From contig NW_024609835.1 of the NCBI RefSeq assembly GCF_016920785.2, positions 20,503,108-20,567,107 of the forward strand: DNA of 64,000 nt. The letters run 5' to 3'. This document shows positions 11,683 through 22,557 of the stretch, piece by piece. Made by a program: the position numbers and the translations under genes. How positions within the stretch are numbered: the first letter of the stretch is position 1; every line of letters starts with the position of its first letter. Under the pieces are notes generated by a model. That model saw nothing but the letters and a program-made list of their open reading frames with translations, was not told the origin of the DNA and did not search any database. This stretch comes from Ixodes scapularis (Eukaryota; Arthropoda; Arachnida; Ixodida; Ixodidae).

Positions 11683-14220
11683 TTAATAATACTAATAATA
11701 ATAATAATAATAGTTTATTTACCATATACATGTATATATAATGGGAGCTGGGGAAAAAAGCTCACAAGGAGCTTGACTGGTTCCCAGCCCCCTCACAGGA
11801 ACACAGCGGTGTCGAAAATTATACAAAGCACAGATTATACAAAGCAAAGAAGTCCACTAATGCAAAACAGGAATAAAAAATATTAAAAAAAGCAACAAAA
11901 GCAAACACTGGGCCGAAAATGCAAACTAGATATCAGCCACACACAACAATAAAGAAAATGGACTTGAAAAATACAAAAAAGTGAACACGACATTATTTCA
12001 AAGGAAATATTCACGGGTCTCACGTGGGGTTAAAGATACTATATCAACATTGGAATGCGAGAAAGTGTTGAGCAATGTAGGCAGGGTTCTTCTAATCATC
12101 TGAAGGCCGTAATCAGTACGCGATGTATCTATTATCCAAGGGTCAGGGTGACGAAGGGCATGTGTTAGCGGTTTTTTTTCTGAGGGAAGTCAAGTCAAAT
12201 AAGAAACTTTTACTCTAGGTATGCTCTTGTTTTTATTTCACGGCAAGTCTATATTTGTAATATTCATGTATTTTCATTATCCCCAGATTAGCAAAAATTA
12301 GGTCCGTGTGAAAGTCACGGGGTACACTGCACACAAGTCGTATCGCCCTTTTTTGCAATAAAAATATTCTATGAAGATTTGTTTTTGTCGTGGTGCCCCA
12401 TATTAGATAACAGTAGTTTAAATGTGATACAAATAAAGTGTTATACAAGAGCAACTTAACACTTTGCGGGAGGATGAAACGATGTCGATATAGCATGCCG
12501 ATGACACCAGCTAGTTTTGAAATAATATAATCAATGTGCTGAGACCAAGACGTGATTTGAAAACAACACACCTAGAGTCTTGAAAGTGCTTACAATTTCT
12601 ATGGGGGACGTGTATAAAACGATGTCACTCGATAGTGAAATATTCTGATTTTTAGGACTAAAAAGCAGAGCTTTCGTTTTATTTTTATTTACTAAAAGAT
12701 TATTTGACGAGGACCATGCCTTTAGCCTTCTCATTAAGTCGTTTGCTATTGGGATGATATCATTACAGTTCCGAGCTGATAAGAAAATACTGGTGTCATC
12801 CGCGTAAACGATGCGTAAATGGCGCGATATTGATGATGTCGTTTATGTATATATTAAAAAGCAGTGGTCCAAGCTACCTCGTGGTACCCCGGATTTTACA
12901 GGTTTTATATTGGAGACGTTACAACCGATATTTACATACTGACACCGATTATCAAGATATGATTTAATGAGGAGCGCTGTGTGTCCTCTTATACAGTAGA
13001 TATGACGTTTCTGAATAAGCTACTTGAGGTTAATAAAATCAAATGCTTTCGTAAAATCGATAAATATGTCGAGTACTACATTCTTTTCTTCAAAATTGCG
13101 CAAGATAAATTCTTTTTGATCTAACAAAGCTAGTTCTGTAGAACGTTTCTTTCTGAACCCAAACTGTGACTCTGTAAGAATGTCATGCTTTTCAATGAAT
13201 ACGGTGAGGTGATTGTAGATTATTTTTTCGAGACATTTTGAAAAAAACTGGAAGAAGTGAGACAGGTCTGTTATTGTTTATATCATTTTTATCACCTTTT
13301 TATTAAGTACTACGACTTTCGCCATTTGCATTTTTTAAGGAAATTTGGGGGGGCCGTCTCGGGGCAAAGGCTAAAAATATGTGCTAGGCATCGACTAATA
13401 ATGTCCCAAACATATAAAACTGGGCGTGTTTGTATGTCGTCAGCATGCATCGCAGCTATTACTGATGTTTGCGCTGCGAAATACTGTAATTATCTCTTCT
13501 TCAGTGACTGGACTTAAATAAATAGTTTCTTCAACTCTTTTTGTATGTAACTACGCGCGTCGGTTGCGTCTGAAGTAGATACTAAATTTACAAAAAAGTA
13601 ATTGAAAAGATTGGCAAGAGAACTACCAGAAAGTAAAATGCTATTGTAGGTTATAGACGTAATGTTATTTTGCGCCTTATTGTGGTGTAAAACAGAATCA
13701 AGTTTTCTCCACATCACATCAGTACGATTACATACCATACTGAAATAATTGTGGTAGTAGACAGCTCTGCATTTCTTTAACTCCTTGTTTAGTCTATTTC
13801 TGTACGCCTTAAAAATTTTAAGCTTTTCTGGGTCTTTTGTTTTAATGAAATTCGAATATAGCTTATTTTTTATTTGTATTTTTGCAATTAATTGTGCTGT
13901 TATCCAAGGCCTCCGAGCTTTCCTGGGACGCCTCACTGATTGTAGAGGATAATATCGTTTATAGATAGTTTAGAAAGTATCCAGGAATGCCTCATAAGCA
14001 TCATTTGCGTCAATTCTATTCAGGACTTCAGTCCAGCCTTCATTTCTCAAACTTTCTCTAAATCTATTCAGGCCATCAAAAGTAATATTTTGAACCAAAA
14101 TCCGATTCTTGGGATTTCTGCATATACTAAAATTTTTGTTTACACAAATAAATGTTGCAAAATGGTCATTAATATCACAGGCTATTACCCCCGATTTTAT
14201 TATTTGTTTTTCCAAGCTTA
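11683..14220 (-). mobile_element. Jockey/CR1-like LINE, 5'-truncated and decayed
   Basis: Read on the minus strand, the order is the C-terminal tail of an AP-type endonuclease, a linker, the RT palm, the C-terminal region and a 3' UTR. The 3' UTR ends in an ATT repeat (complement of the TAA repeat at 11683-11713) just after GGTAAATAAAC. The N-terminal endonuclease and any ORF1 are missing. Multiple stops and frame changes show that it is old. Confidence 0.85.
12233..14215 (-). pseudogene. LINE ORF2 remnant: endonuclease end, RT, C-terminal region
   Basis: From 14215 downward, the block DINDHF corresponds to the SDH motif of the LINE endonuclease. A nonsense codon at 13970-13972 separates it from the same-frame continuation at 13969-13514. 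RT motifs then appear across several frames: a NNRPVSLLPV block near 13245, a motif A block like DIFIDFTKAFD near 13065, a GVPRGS motif B near 12890 and YADD (motif C) at about 12790-12800. The C-terminal part, with SHLNYCYLIWG, runs at 12571-12233. The enzyme would nick target DNA and copy the element RNA in place, but this copy is dead. Confidence 0.85.
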
Positions 14221-14879
14221 AGAACTCGATAACAAAATTTACCCGAACCCACGGTTTTTACCTTTCTTCTAGGTTAAAAATAGCCTAAAATATTAAATTC
14301 TTTAGTCAAAATTAAAAACAAATATTTGTAATTTTTTGCTTGCCCGAATCCAGATGAACTACCTATAGGTATATCGGCGTATCTCGATTTGCACCTAAGA
14401 CACAAACGTTTGTCGTGAGTGGCTGGATCTAACGTAATGTAAAGTAACTCCGGCAACCCTGCTCCAGTGCAATGAAAAATCTCAACAAAAACCGCTTCGT
14501 ACTAAATTATGAATATCCAGTCGCGCTCGAGCGCATTTAAATAATCCATTTGTCGAAACCCTTCATTTATTTAAATGCAGGCGGATGGAACTGGGAAAAC
14601 CTATACTTTGCGAATGATTGATGCTGCCCTGCCTCGTATTAACTTGTTGTGCTCGCCCTCTGATGACAGCAATTCATGAAGCCCTGACGATACGCTTGGG
14701 TGGTGAAGGCTTCATTCGTCTCGACATGCCGCTGCATCTGACGTCAATGAATGTCTTGCGGGTTAGATGTTTTTCCCTTTACTTTTTTTTTGTATGCCCT
14801 TAAAAATGCATGTGTCGTCTTCTTTGTGCTGGGCACGCGTCAGGCAAATCTCAGCGGTCAACGGAACGCATTGGGGAGA
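14221..14879. other. Intergenic, no supported gene
   Basis: The notable feature is a 12-bp inverted repeat, GCATTTAAATAA facing TTATTTAAATGC, with a loop of about 20 bp near 14534-14578. No coding region is recognised. Confidence 0.4.
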
Positions 14880-14985
14880 ATCGGTGGCCGATTGTGTGAG
14901 CACACCGCAGCTTGGATCACGTAGATCGAACGTTCGCGCGGGAAATCCCAGGGATCGTGGGTTCGATTTCCGCCCCTGCCCTTTT
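14880..14985 (+). repeat. tRNA-like (SINE head) remnant
   Basis: GGTGGCCGATTGTGTGAGC resembles a Pol III A box. About 75 bp downstream, GTGGGTTCGATTTCCGC is a good B box with a pairable T stem. The spacing is longer than in a real tRNA and no acceptor stem is evident, so I read it as an altered tRNA-derived SINE head. Confidence 0.4.
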
Positions 14986-15289
14986 GTATCTGCATGAACA
15001 ATCGCATTAACCTGTAGTCGCGTATCGCTACCTTGTGGCGCTCGTTAAACATTCCAGGCAAGCGGTCGTGCTACACTGGATAAATTTCTTTACTACAACG
15101 GAAACACAAGATGCCCACCGGAGCTCACTAGCTTCCCACTGTCTAAACAAACACAGAATGCAAATATTTGAATGTGAATATTCGACTGAAATGAGTCTCG
15201 TTAGATGAAATAATTAAAAATGGCAGACGTCCGACCAAACCTTAATTGGGAACCCTAAGTTTCGATGCCTACTCGGTTCTTTTTAAGGG

Positions 15290-16620
15290 GAGACTGAGGC
15301 GGTGGCCGTTGAGGAGCAGGGTTTTGGTTTTCGACTTCTTTTACGCCGTTGCATTTCTCTTTGAGTTGGTGACGTTTCGAAGCTTGTGGACCGGGCTTTT
15401 ATGGTCTCCCCAAGACCCATAACCCTAGCGTTCCTCTCCGTCCTGTTGTGGACTTAATGACCTCACAACTTCGAGATTTGTCCAACTATCTTCGCTGCGC
15501 TCTTTCTCCTTTCGTTGGAAATATGACGACGTTTGTGCGCAACTACAGCGACTTAGTGGACCATGTTTCGCAGTTAATGGTGCGCGCTGAAGAGAGCATG
15601 GTATCTTTCGATGTCCTTCCGCGTTTTACAAAAGTTCCAGTTCCTCTTACCGTTGCCACCACAAGGAACGCCCGCGCGAAAGACAACGATTTGAACGACC
15701 GGACTGTCCTGAGCATAGAGGAAGTCTGCCGCCTCCATGATTTTTGCCTCAGTAGCGCCTACTTCCACTTTAAGAGGGAAAATCATTCAAACAGCCGAGT
15801 GGAACCCCGACTGGTGCGTCCATTTCCGTCACCAGAGCGAACTTATGCATAGAAGGCATTGAACAAACGAAGCTGGTGTCGTTCGCCACAGCTCCTAACG
15901 TGTTGTTGCGGTATGTAGGCGAGGACTTCTGTATAATAAAACACCTCAAGTCGACAAGTTTCTCACGCACCTCAACTTCATCGAATCGGCCATTCAGTCC
16001 CTCGTGGAGCGCAAAAAGGACAACACCTTGACTTTTCTCAATGTGCTGATAAAAAGACAAAAGGAGAGCAGACATCTCCTCCATACAGAAAACCTACGCA
16101 CACTCGGTTCTACCTCCAGTTTAACTTAAACCCTCCTACCGGTCACAAGGCGTTGGTGGTCGGGGCATTCTCGTTCAAGCCGAGGACTATTTTCTCTTCT
16201 GATGCTCAAAGAGGATAATCAAATCGCCTTTGCTGACCCCAAGAAGAACGGCAACACGAACCGTATTATCCACCGCACTGCCCGTGCTATGAACAGAAGT
16301 CATCAGCACATGACGATACAGGCAAGTACACAGTCCCGGCCAAGTGAAGCGCTGGCACGTGGGCCGCGAAGAAAGGTGATTAAGATGGCCCAGAAGCAAA
16401 TATGAACACTTTGACGGATTATGCCGCAACCAAAAGAGCGACCCCTTGAAGAGAGATCGCAAGGTGCCGTTTATAAGATTCGATGCTCCAATTGTCCATC
16501 GAGGTACATCGACGAAACCAAGAACTTTCAGTAGTGGATCCGACAACACCAAAACGACCCTTGCAAGTTCGACCACGAGCGCAGCGTGGCTGCTACATAC
16601 AGCGACACCAAAGACCACCG
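15290..16620 (+). pseudogene. Penelope-like element RT fragment (PLE-1)
   Basis: The reading frame around 15395-15852 carries PLE RT features. These are a YGLPKTH block just upstream of 15448, a VPLRPVVDL block at about 15430-15455, and a MVSFDV...FTKVP block near 15597-15640 where motif A is expected. The frame stops at 15850. A further PLE-like segment (KPTHTRFYLQFNLNPP, about 16090-16140) follows in another frame. The region carrying YVDD and the GIY-YIG endonuclease is not recognisable. Stops are frequent after 15850. PLE proteins join an RT to an endonuclease and act in target-primed insertion, but this copy is inactive. Confidence 0.75.
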
Positions 16621-16622
16621 CA

Positions 16623-16850
16623 TTAACCATGTTGAATTAACCTGAGACTGGGGTAGAGAAGAAACATCAAAACGTAGAAGGAACAAAAATAGACAGGACG
16701 ATGTCTCAAAACGAATTGAGACGTCTTCCTGTCTATTTTCTGTCCCTTCTACGTTTTGATGTTTCTTCTCTACCCCAGACTCAGGTTAATTCAACAAGGT
16801 TAATATTCACCAGCTCGCCTGCACCCTTACGATTTTTTACCACCGCATTG
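16623..16850 (+). mobile_element. PLE 3' terminal piece with long snap-back inverted repeat
   Basis: Positions 16623-16710 are an inverted copy of 16716-16803, centred at 16713. The match runs through GAATTAACCTGAGACTGGGG on the left and CCCCAGACTCAGGTTAATTC on the right, with few mismatches over more than 80 bp. The right arm continues into TTCACCAGCTCGCCTGCACCC (16806-16826) and CTTACGATTTTTTACC. The same terminal words end PLE-2 on the other strand. It is probably a separate, severely 5'-truncated PLE insertion. Confidence 0.75.
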
Positions 16851-17009
16851 TTCTTAAGTACACTGGCATTCTCAATGTTGAAACAAAACACCGTTAGGGA
16901 CTTTTCTTGGAGTCGTGGCACATACATACTACGTCAAAAAAACCATAAACAGATCCATTGGCGCTTTACCATCCGCGTACGTCCACGGACTTCGAGACAC
17001 CACCAACTC

Positions 17010-17235
17010 AAAGATAAATGCACCGCCGGAGCACGTGGAGCGAAGGCTCGCGCTGCAGAACCCATAGATCCTGTGATCAATCTCCACTTCTGCCCATTTG
17101 GATCTGGATGAGCATCGTGCCGGAGTGCGGTCGTTATCCATACTGCGGGGTGCACGCTAAAGACCCCAGGCTAGCCGTTGTAGTGCACTGGCTAAATTGC
17201 CCATCCACAGCTGAGGCACCAGACGGCCACTAATG
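17010..17235 (+). repeat. SINE-like remnant
   Basis: The segment contains GTGCACGCTAAAGACCCCAGG at about 17150-17170, a close match to the body of the SINE at 9536-9810. It sits in a GC-rich block in AT-rich DNA. The tRNA head, if ever present, is not clear. The short frames here are not genes. Confidence 0.45.
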
Positions 17236-18234
17236 CAGGCTCACTTCTGGCTGTATATACACACACAAATTATTGCTTTTATAAAGGAGAGTCGAGTAGG
17301 CATTTGAACGTAGGGTTTAGTTGGACGTCCCCCATTTTTAAATAACAACACAATTATTACTGCTTCATTTAATTATTAATCTGATTTCCAAATTTCAATC
17401 TGGTTTTTGCAGTTATAGAGCTGTAGTATGTATTATGATGATAGCAACACGTATGACATGAAGTGTGGGGCCTCTCTCGACCGCTGGCAGACGTGAGCAG
17501 TAGCCACGCCTCGCCTTACAGCTCAGCATAGATCAACGGCAATTGAGCATCTCGCACTTTTTGCGGCAATTAGTGGCGGCGTTTGAAAGAAACACACGAC
17601 CGCTGTTAGCGCTGGTCGTGAGCAGCCATTCTTATGTCGATAGGGGTTGAAGCACTTCCATTCCTGGTGATTCTTGAACGCTGTTCTGACGATGCATCTG
17701 TATTACTGAGCGCTACTCTGCGAGCTGAGAGGTTTGAGATCATAGATGATGATATTTGTGATCAATATTTGTCGAGAAAGAACTCTGCTATTTCTTTATA
17801 AAGCGAGAAAATGCATGCGCGAGCCGGTCATATTTTGCAAGAACTTGGATTGCACCACAATGGAGGGAGCTGTGTTGCGTTTCTTTTTAATATCTTCCTT
17901 ATACAGTAGTGATACAGGATCGCACGCAGGTACTATGCTCATTCAGATCAACCAGGCGGGAGTGAAGATTGAACCAAAAATGCGTCGGTTCTGCAACGCG
18001 AGCTTTGAACCCGCGTGCAGGAGCAGGTAATAAAAGCGATTTATTAGTGGTCATGTTTTCATTTACTGCTCAACAATACCCCTGCAAAGTGTTATAAGAG
18101 GTTCAGTTCGTCCATTTTCGTTAGCATCTTTCTTATTCTAGCCCTACAGTAAAAAGTGACACTGCTGTCCAGATGCAATGTGCTGCTCTCTGAAGAATTA
18201 AATCGTGGAACCAGCGTGGCCCACACGATCGTCA
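17236..18234. other. Intergenic, no supported gene
   Basis: A small inverted pair, ACACGACCGCTGTTAGCGCTGGTCGTG, sits near 17593-17619. The frame at 17746-18030 has no recognised domain. Confidence 0.4.
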
Positions 18235-18927
18235 AAAAATTGTAAGGGTGCAGGCGAGCTGGTGGAAGTTAACCATAGTTTTGTTTAACCCGAGACTGGG
18301 GTATTTCGGAAAAGGGGACGAGAAGAAAAGAGGCCACAAGGAGGCGACGTCTCAAACACAGCTAAGGATTTTATTCCATCGTATGCACTTTTATACACAC
18401 CACGTCCACACACCACCAACCAAGTCGACCAATGACAACATAACACCCGGAATACACTAAGCCAAACATAGGCCCAAAACATTACAAAAGAAAAATCTTT
18501 CAGCCAGACGAAAGGACAAGATAAGCCTCCGACTACACAAAGTCAACAAAGAACCGTTAAAAGGTTTTTTCAAACCCGCAAACACACGGAACCAAAGGGA
18601 AAGAGGGCATACAAGACCTAATTACACAAAGCCAAGTAACAAACCATTAAACTAGCCGGTACTTAATCACCGTAAAACAAAAAAAAAAAAACAAAAAAAA
18701 AAAACGGCAACCGGTCATTCTAACCCGCACTACACATTGAAGGAAAGCGGAAGAGGGTAACCATGAACCAAAATACACAAAGGGGAGAATGCAAAAGTTC
18801 CGACCTCAACTACACACTTGAAAGAAGTAACAAGGAATACCAGAACAAACAATATGTCCTGTACCTGTACTGCATCTTTGTAGGCAGCGCACAAAGTGCT
18901 AAATAGCTAAAAAAAAAAAACGGGGGT

Positions 18928-20277
18928 TTACATCTTGAGGAATTTTCTTGAGCTTTCTCCTAGATGCATTGATGGCTGGCTAATACAATTTCCCATCGAC
19001 TTAATTCGGACTGTTTCCTTCACTACCCTTTTTATCTCATTTTCCTCTCGATGTATTACCTTCGTTTCCGACCAAAACACCTTACAATTGTTGCACTCAG
19101 ACACGTGCTTGGCGATCTCCGAGTTCGGTGCCCCGTTTTTTACATTTCTTTTATGCTCGGTCAGTCTGTCATTCACGCACCGCGAAGTTTGCCCCACATA
19201 TCTAAAACCACATGCTAAGGGTATCTCATAGACTGCACCTCCTTTGCAAGCCACTGACCTGTCCTGATGTTGCCTTCTACATTCCTTTGGGGGTGCAAAG
19301 AACGGAGTCATCCTGTTTAATTTGTAATCAGATGAAAACACTACGTCAACTCCAAATCTGTGAGCACTCGCTTTAGGGTTATGCGAAACACTGTGGTAGT
19401 ACGGGACTACGGCAACCTTTTTACTTCTTTCTCTCGTTGTTCCATTTCTCTCGCCGAAACTTGGGGAGAGCTGCCTCGTGATGAAAACGTTATCATAACC
19501 CGCATCCTCTAACCTCACCCACTGCCTTTTGAGGGCTTGGCCTACATAATGAAGACATGACTTCTTTAGAGCGTTTCCGATTATTGATTTGACCACCCCA
19601 GCCTTCACAGTCTTTGAATGGCAGCTTCTACTTAAAACTGGCTTTGCCGATTCTTTTCCGTACTCCCAGCACACTCCTTCTTGCACGTGAATACGTAAAT
19701 CTAAAAACTGCAAAACTCCTCCGTCTGGCCCTTCAACTGTAAAGGTAAGTTCCGGTGCTGAGGCTCTCACCAGACTCTCTATTGCTCCCGTATCCTTCCC
19801 ATGAAAGCTCATGACCACAATGTCATCAACATACCTTCTCACTAAAACTTCACCCGACCCCCAAACTGCCAGCCTTTCCGAGATCGCGTTATCCAAAGAG
19901 TTTAAATAAATTTCTGTCAAAATAGGTGCCACCGCAGACCCAATACACACACCCTTCTTTTGAATCCACATGCGTTCCTTGAACTCCACTACCGTGGCTT
20001 TAAGATAAAGATCCAGGATCGCTAAAAAACTATCTACCGGAATCCCCGTACCTGATTGAAATTTTACCAAATTACGCTCCAAAGCCTCTCTAACCCTACT
20101 CATCAACAGCTGTTTTTCAAGAGAATAGTACAGATCTTTAATGTCCATCGAGATCAACGAGCATTGCCTCCCATGGTGAGCATCTAAAATCTGAACAAAA
20201 TCGTCTGAGTTTCTTAACGAAAGACTGTTTTCCAATCTAGCGAAGTCTAAACCTTTTTGAAGAAACTTCGAAACCAT
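18928..20277 (-). CDS. Penelope-like reverse transcriptase with GIY-YIG endonuclease, N-terminally truncated
   Basis: The frame is 449 codons from the first ATG and remains open upstream to the palindrome at 20304. RT motifs in order are SLISMDIKDLYYSL (motif A, about residues 37-50), GVCIGSAVAPILTEIYL (motif B, about 109-125) and RRYVDDIVVM (motif C with YVDD, about 146-155). LQFLDLRIHV follows. The C-terminal half holds the GIY-YIG-type nuclease signature YEIPLACGFRYVGQT (about 349-363) with downstream R, H and E residues. It is preceded by Cys/His residues that could bind zinc. Full-length PLE proteins are usually about 750-850 residues, so roughly 40% is missing from the N-terminus. The frame has no internal stop, which suggests a young copy. 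It cannot make a complete enzyme, and expression is doubtful. Confidence 0.85.
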   Translation of the reverse strand: MVSKFLQKGLDFARLENSLSLRNSDDFVQILDAHHGRQCSLISMDIKDLYYSLEKQLLMSRVREALERNLVKFQSGTGIPVDSFLAILDLYLKATVVEFKERMWIQKKGVCIGSAVAPILTEIYLNSLDNAISERLAVWGSGEVLVRRYVDDIVVMSFHGKDTGAIESLVRASAPELTFTVEGPDGGVLQFLDLRIHVQEGVCWEYGKESAKPVLSRSCHSKTVKAGVVKSIIGNALKKSCLHYVGQALKRQWVRLEDAGYDNVFITRQLSPSFGERNGTTRERSKKVAVVPYYHSVSHNPKASAHRFGVDVVFSSDYKLNRMTPFFAPPKECRRQHQDRSVACKGGAVYEIPLACGFRYVGQTSRCVNDRLTEHKRNVKNGAPNSEIAKHVSECNNCKVFWSETKVIHREENEIKRVVKETVRIKSMGNCISQPSMHLGESSRKFLKM

Positions 20278-20279
20278 GC

Positions 20280-20325
20280 TTTGCCACGTTCCGTTCTCAT
20301 TGAAATGAGAACGGAACGTGGCAAA
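20280..20325. repeat. Perfect 22-bp inverted repeat at the PLE-2 5' boundary
   Basis: TTTGCCACGTTCCGTTCTCA-TT (20280-20301) and its exact complement (20304-20325) are separated by 2 bases. The proximal arm is coding sequence of PLE-2 read on the minus strand. The distal arm is an inverted copy of that coding end. Confidence 0.9.
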
Positions 20326-20729
20326 TAGGGCCCTTTATTTCTCTGTTGCGTCCACTTTTTTAGGAAGAAAATACACACAGTTACGGAAAGCACTTGAGCT
20401 ACAGGTGGCAGGTAATGTTTTCTATTGCTAGAAAGCGCTCTAACGATATATGTAACTTGCAAAGTGTCGTGTGCCACTGAATTGCTACACAAAGCGGTTT
20501 GTGTCTGGTTTCTAAAAAAATAAAGGTTGATACGATAAAGAAATATGTGATTCTATAAAGAAAAGTAACCGCATTCAAAGCGTCATACATCTACTTTTAC
20601 TTCCATTTAAAAAAAAAATGCCGAGGTGTTTGTTTTGTTAGTCGAAGATGCCAGATATTTGGGCAGAACCCAAGATTATTTGATCCTGTACATTTCCCAC
20701 AGTACATGTGTTGCACTGCAAAAAAAAAG
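20326..20729. other. Intergenic, no supported gene
   Basis: AT-rich flank beyond the PLE-2 breakpoint. The minus-strand frames at 20247-20590 lie outside the element and match nothing I know. Confidence 0.4.
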
Positions 20730-20733
20730 TTAA

Positions 20734-21246
20734 AGGGACCACGAAATGAATTTTCGGCAGCGATAAATTGGGATTTTACTAATCACATATCGTTTAGTGC
20801 ACGAAGCTATAAATAGTGCACGAGCGTAAAGCCTAAAGCCTGTTTTTTCAAACAAAAATTTTAAAATATACCGCACTATTTCGTACCTCTTTTTACTCAA
20901 AAGCTTTCCGCCTTTTTACTGTGAAATATTCGCGGTGCCGAAATACGTCAGCCGAACCTAGCTCACACAGTGGACACAAGCACTGTGTAACTCAGACTTA
21001 TGCGCTCGTCAACAATCAATCCAACGACGAATATTTGAATTCGTGTTCGTGTCCAATGAGTGCGTGACGGCACTTATCATCACTTGAGAACGACAAGTTC
21101 CATGGCGTGCTTAAAACGCACGGTGTAAGATTGGAGTCATCGCCTCCGGTGCCCAAACAAATCACAACCCGTGATTTCTCATCTCAGTTTTGAATTGAGG
21201 ATTAAAGCTAACAGGGAAGAAGTTGAACAATCCTTTCATGGTCTCC
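20734..21246. mobile_element. TTAA-flanked MITE (piggyBac-like insertion)
   Basis: AGGGACCACGAAATGAATTTTC at the left faces GAACAATCCTTTCATGGTCTCC at the right, an imperfect TIR of about 22 bp with one gap. TTAA lies outside both ends (20730-20733 and 21247-21250), as expected for piggyBac-type integration. The 513-bp interior has no transposase. Confidence 0.65.
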
Positions 21247-21250
21247 TTAA

Positions 21251-22557
21251 AGAAAGGCTTACACGACAAACATGCTGCAATGTTTCATACCGAAAGATCA
21301 TAGCCGAACTTTGGTTTCTCAATTAAATATATATTTATGACCAGTTTTACAAACTCAGCAATAGAAAATCCCTAAATTTAGATAAGACACGAATGACACT
21401 ATAACGCGATTGATTGATTGATTAGTCTATAAACACTATAAATAAAAATATTTAAACAAAAACATTTTTTCTTCGACAGATTATTAGCGCCGAAATGTTT
21501 CGATGGCACCCTCTTATGGCTTCCGTTCGTGAAGTCACAACCAGGATTTGCCTTGCTGTGATATCAGGAGTTGTAATCTTGGCTACTTGTTATCAGGTGC
21601 AAACTAATTTAGATGGTGTTTGTAGAATGCACAGTGGAAGCTTGGAGTCATCGCATTCTTAAAATAACACCACGGTAGTAGGCAGTCTGATATTGTTCAG
21701 ATTTTCGTACATGAAAACATTATTACTGTAAATAAATACATCATAATGGGTTTTCGGCAACCTCTGAATGCCGTCAAAATCGTTGCTTTTGTTCGTCCAT
21801 GTCACCAACAACCCCTCTACAACTTTCTACTTTTTTCCTAACCACAGACTCGGCTGTCACAGAAAATGTTCAACTATTACCAGCTCTCCTCCATACTCTC
21901 TGTCACTTTGTGCGACCATATATGTTCAAAAATTATGTCCGTTGCTTCATCACTAATTGGTGTAAGCAATACACATCTGAGTGATCTCTTACCGCCAATT
22001 CTAGATCTGCTGTCACACTATCCCGACATTACCCGCCTGTTTTGCACAAAATTATGTTCTGCAGTAGCGGTATCTGGGTCGTCTGACAGCACTTCCAGGA
22101 GTCATGTCTCTAAATTCAAAAGAAAAAGGGGGGGGGGGGTAGAAAGCTATAGAATTAACACTTCAAGACTCATGTACCATCAGGTTACCTAGATGTCGCT
22201 ATTCCAAAGCAGAACTTTCTGAAAAACATATGGATTACGTCGGCAGGTATGTAAACGCCCCTGGAATCAGTGGTAACAGGAGTGCTGTTTTGCTTTGCTA
22301 CGAGTAAGCAAAGGGGACTTTAACCTGTGACTCTACCTTACACAGAAATTAAGCCATTCATGATGAGAATTTAATTGGAGAATGTAAAAATGTATGAAAC
22401 ATTATGGACTATCAGGAATAAACAAAATCACAAAAAAAAAACACATACAAAAAAACGCGGTTTGCAAGAAAAAAATCAATTCCCCACCAGACAACTCTAA
22501 ACACAACTAAAATTAAAGGGAGAACCGTTAAGCTGGAAACAAGCTTTCTGATCCAGG
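21251..22557. other. Intergenic with a GATT repeat and a G-run
   Basis: GATTGATTGATTG near 21409-21423 could be the tail of a minus-strand LINE end like the one at 10600-10775. A G-run of about 10 lies at 22129-22139. The frames at 21768-22192 have no recognised domain. Confidence 0.4.

Larger units (their letters stand above)
18235..20325 (-). mobile_element. Penelope-like element PLE-2, 5'-truncated
   Basis: A minus-strand PLE with a long open frame (18928-20277) and a 3' region of about 690 bp. The 3' region ends in the complement of 18246-18267, reading TTCCACCAGCTCGCCTGCACCC. The same motif ends the piece at 16806. Its 5' boundary lies inside coding sequence and is capped by a perfect 22-bp inverted repeat (20280-20325). 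Two A-tracts near 18680-18705 and 18910-18920 lie in the 3' region. Confidence 0.85.
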
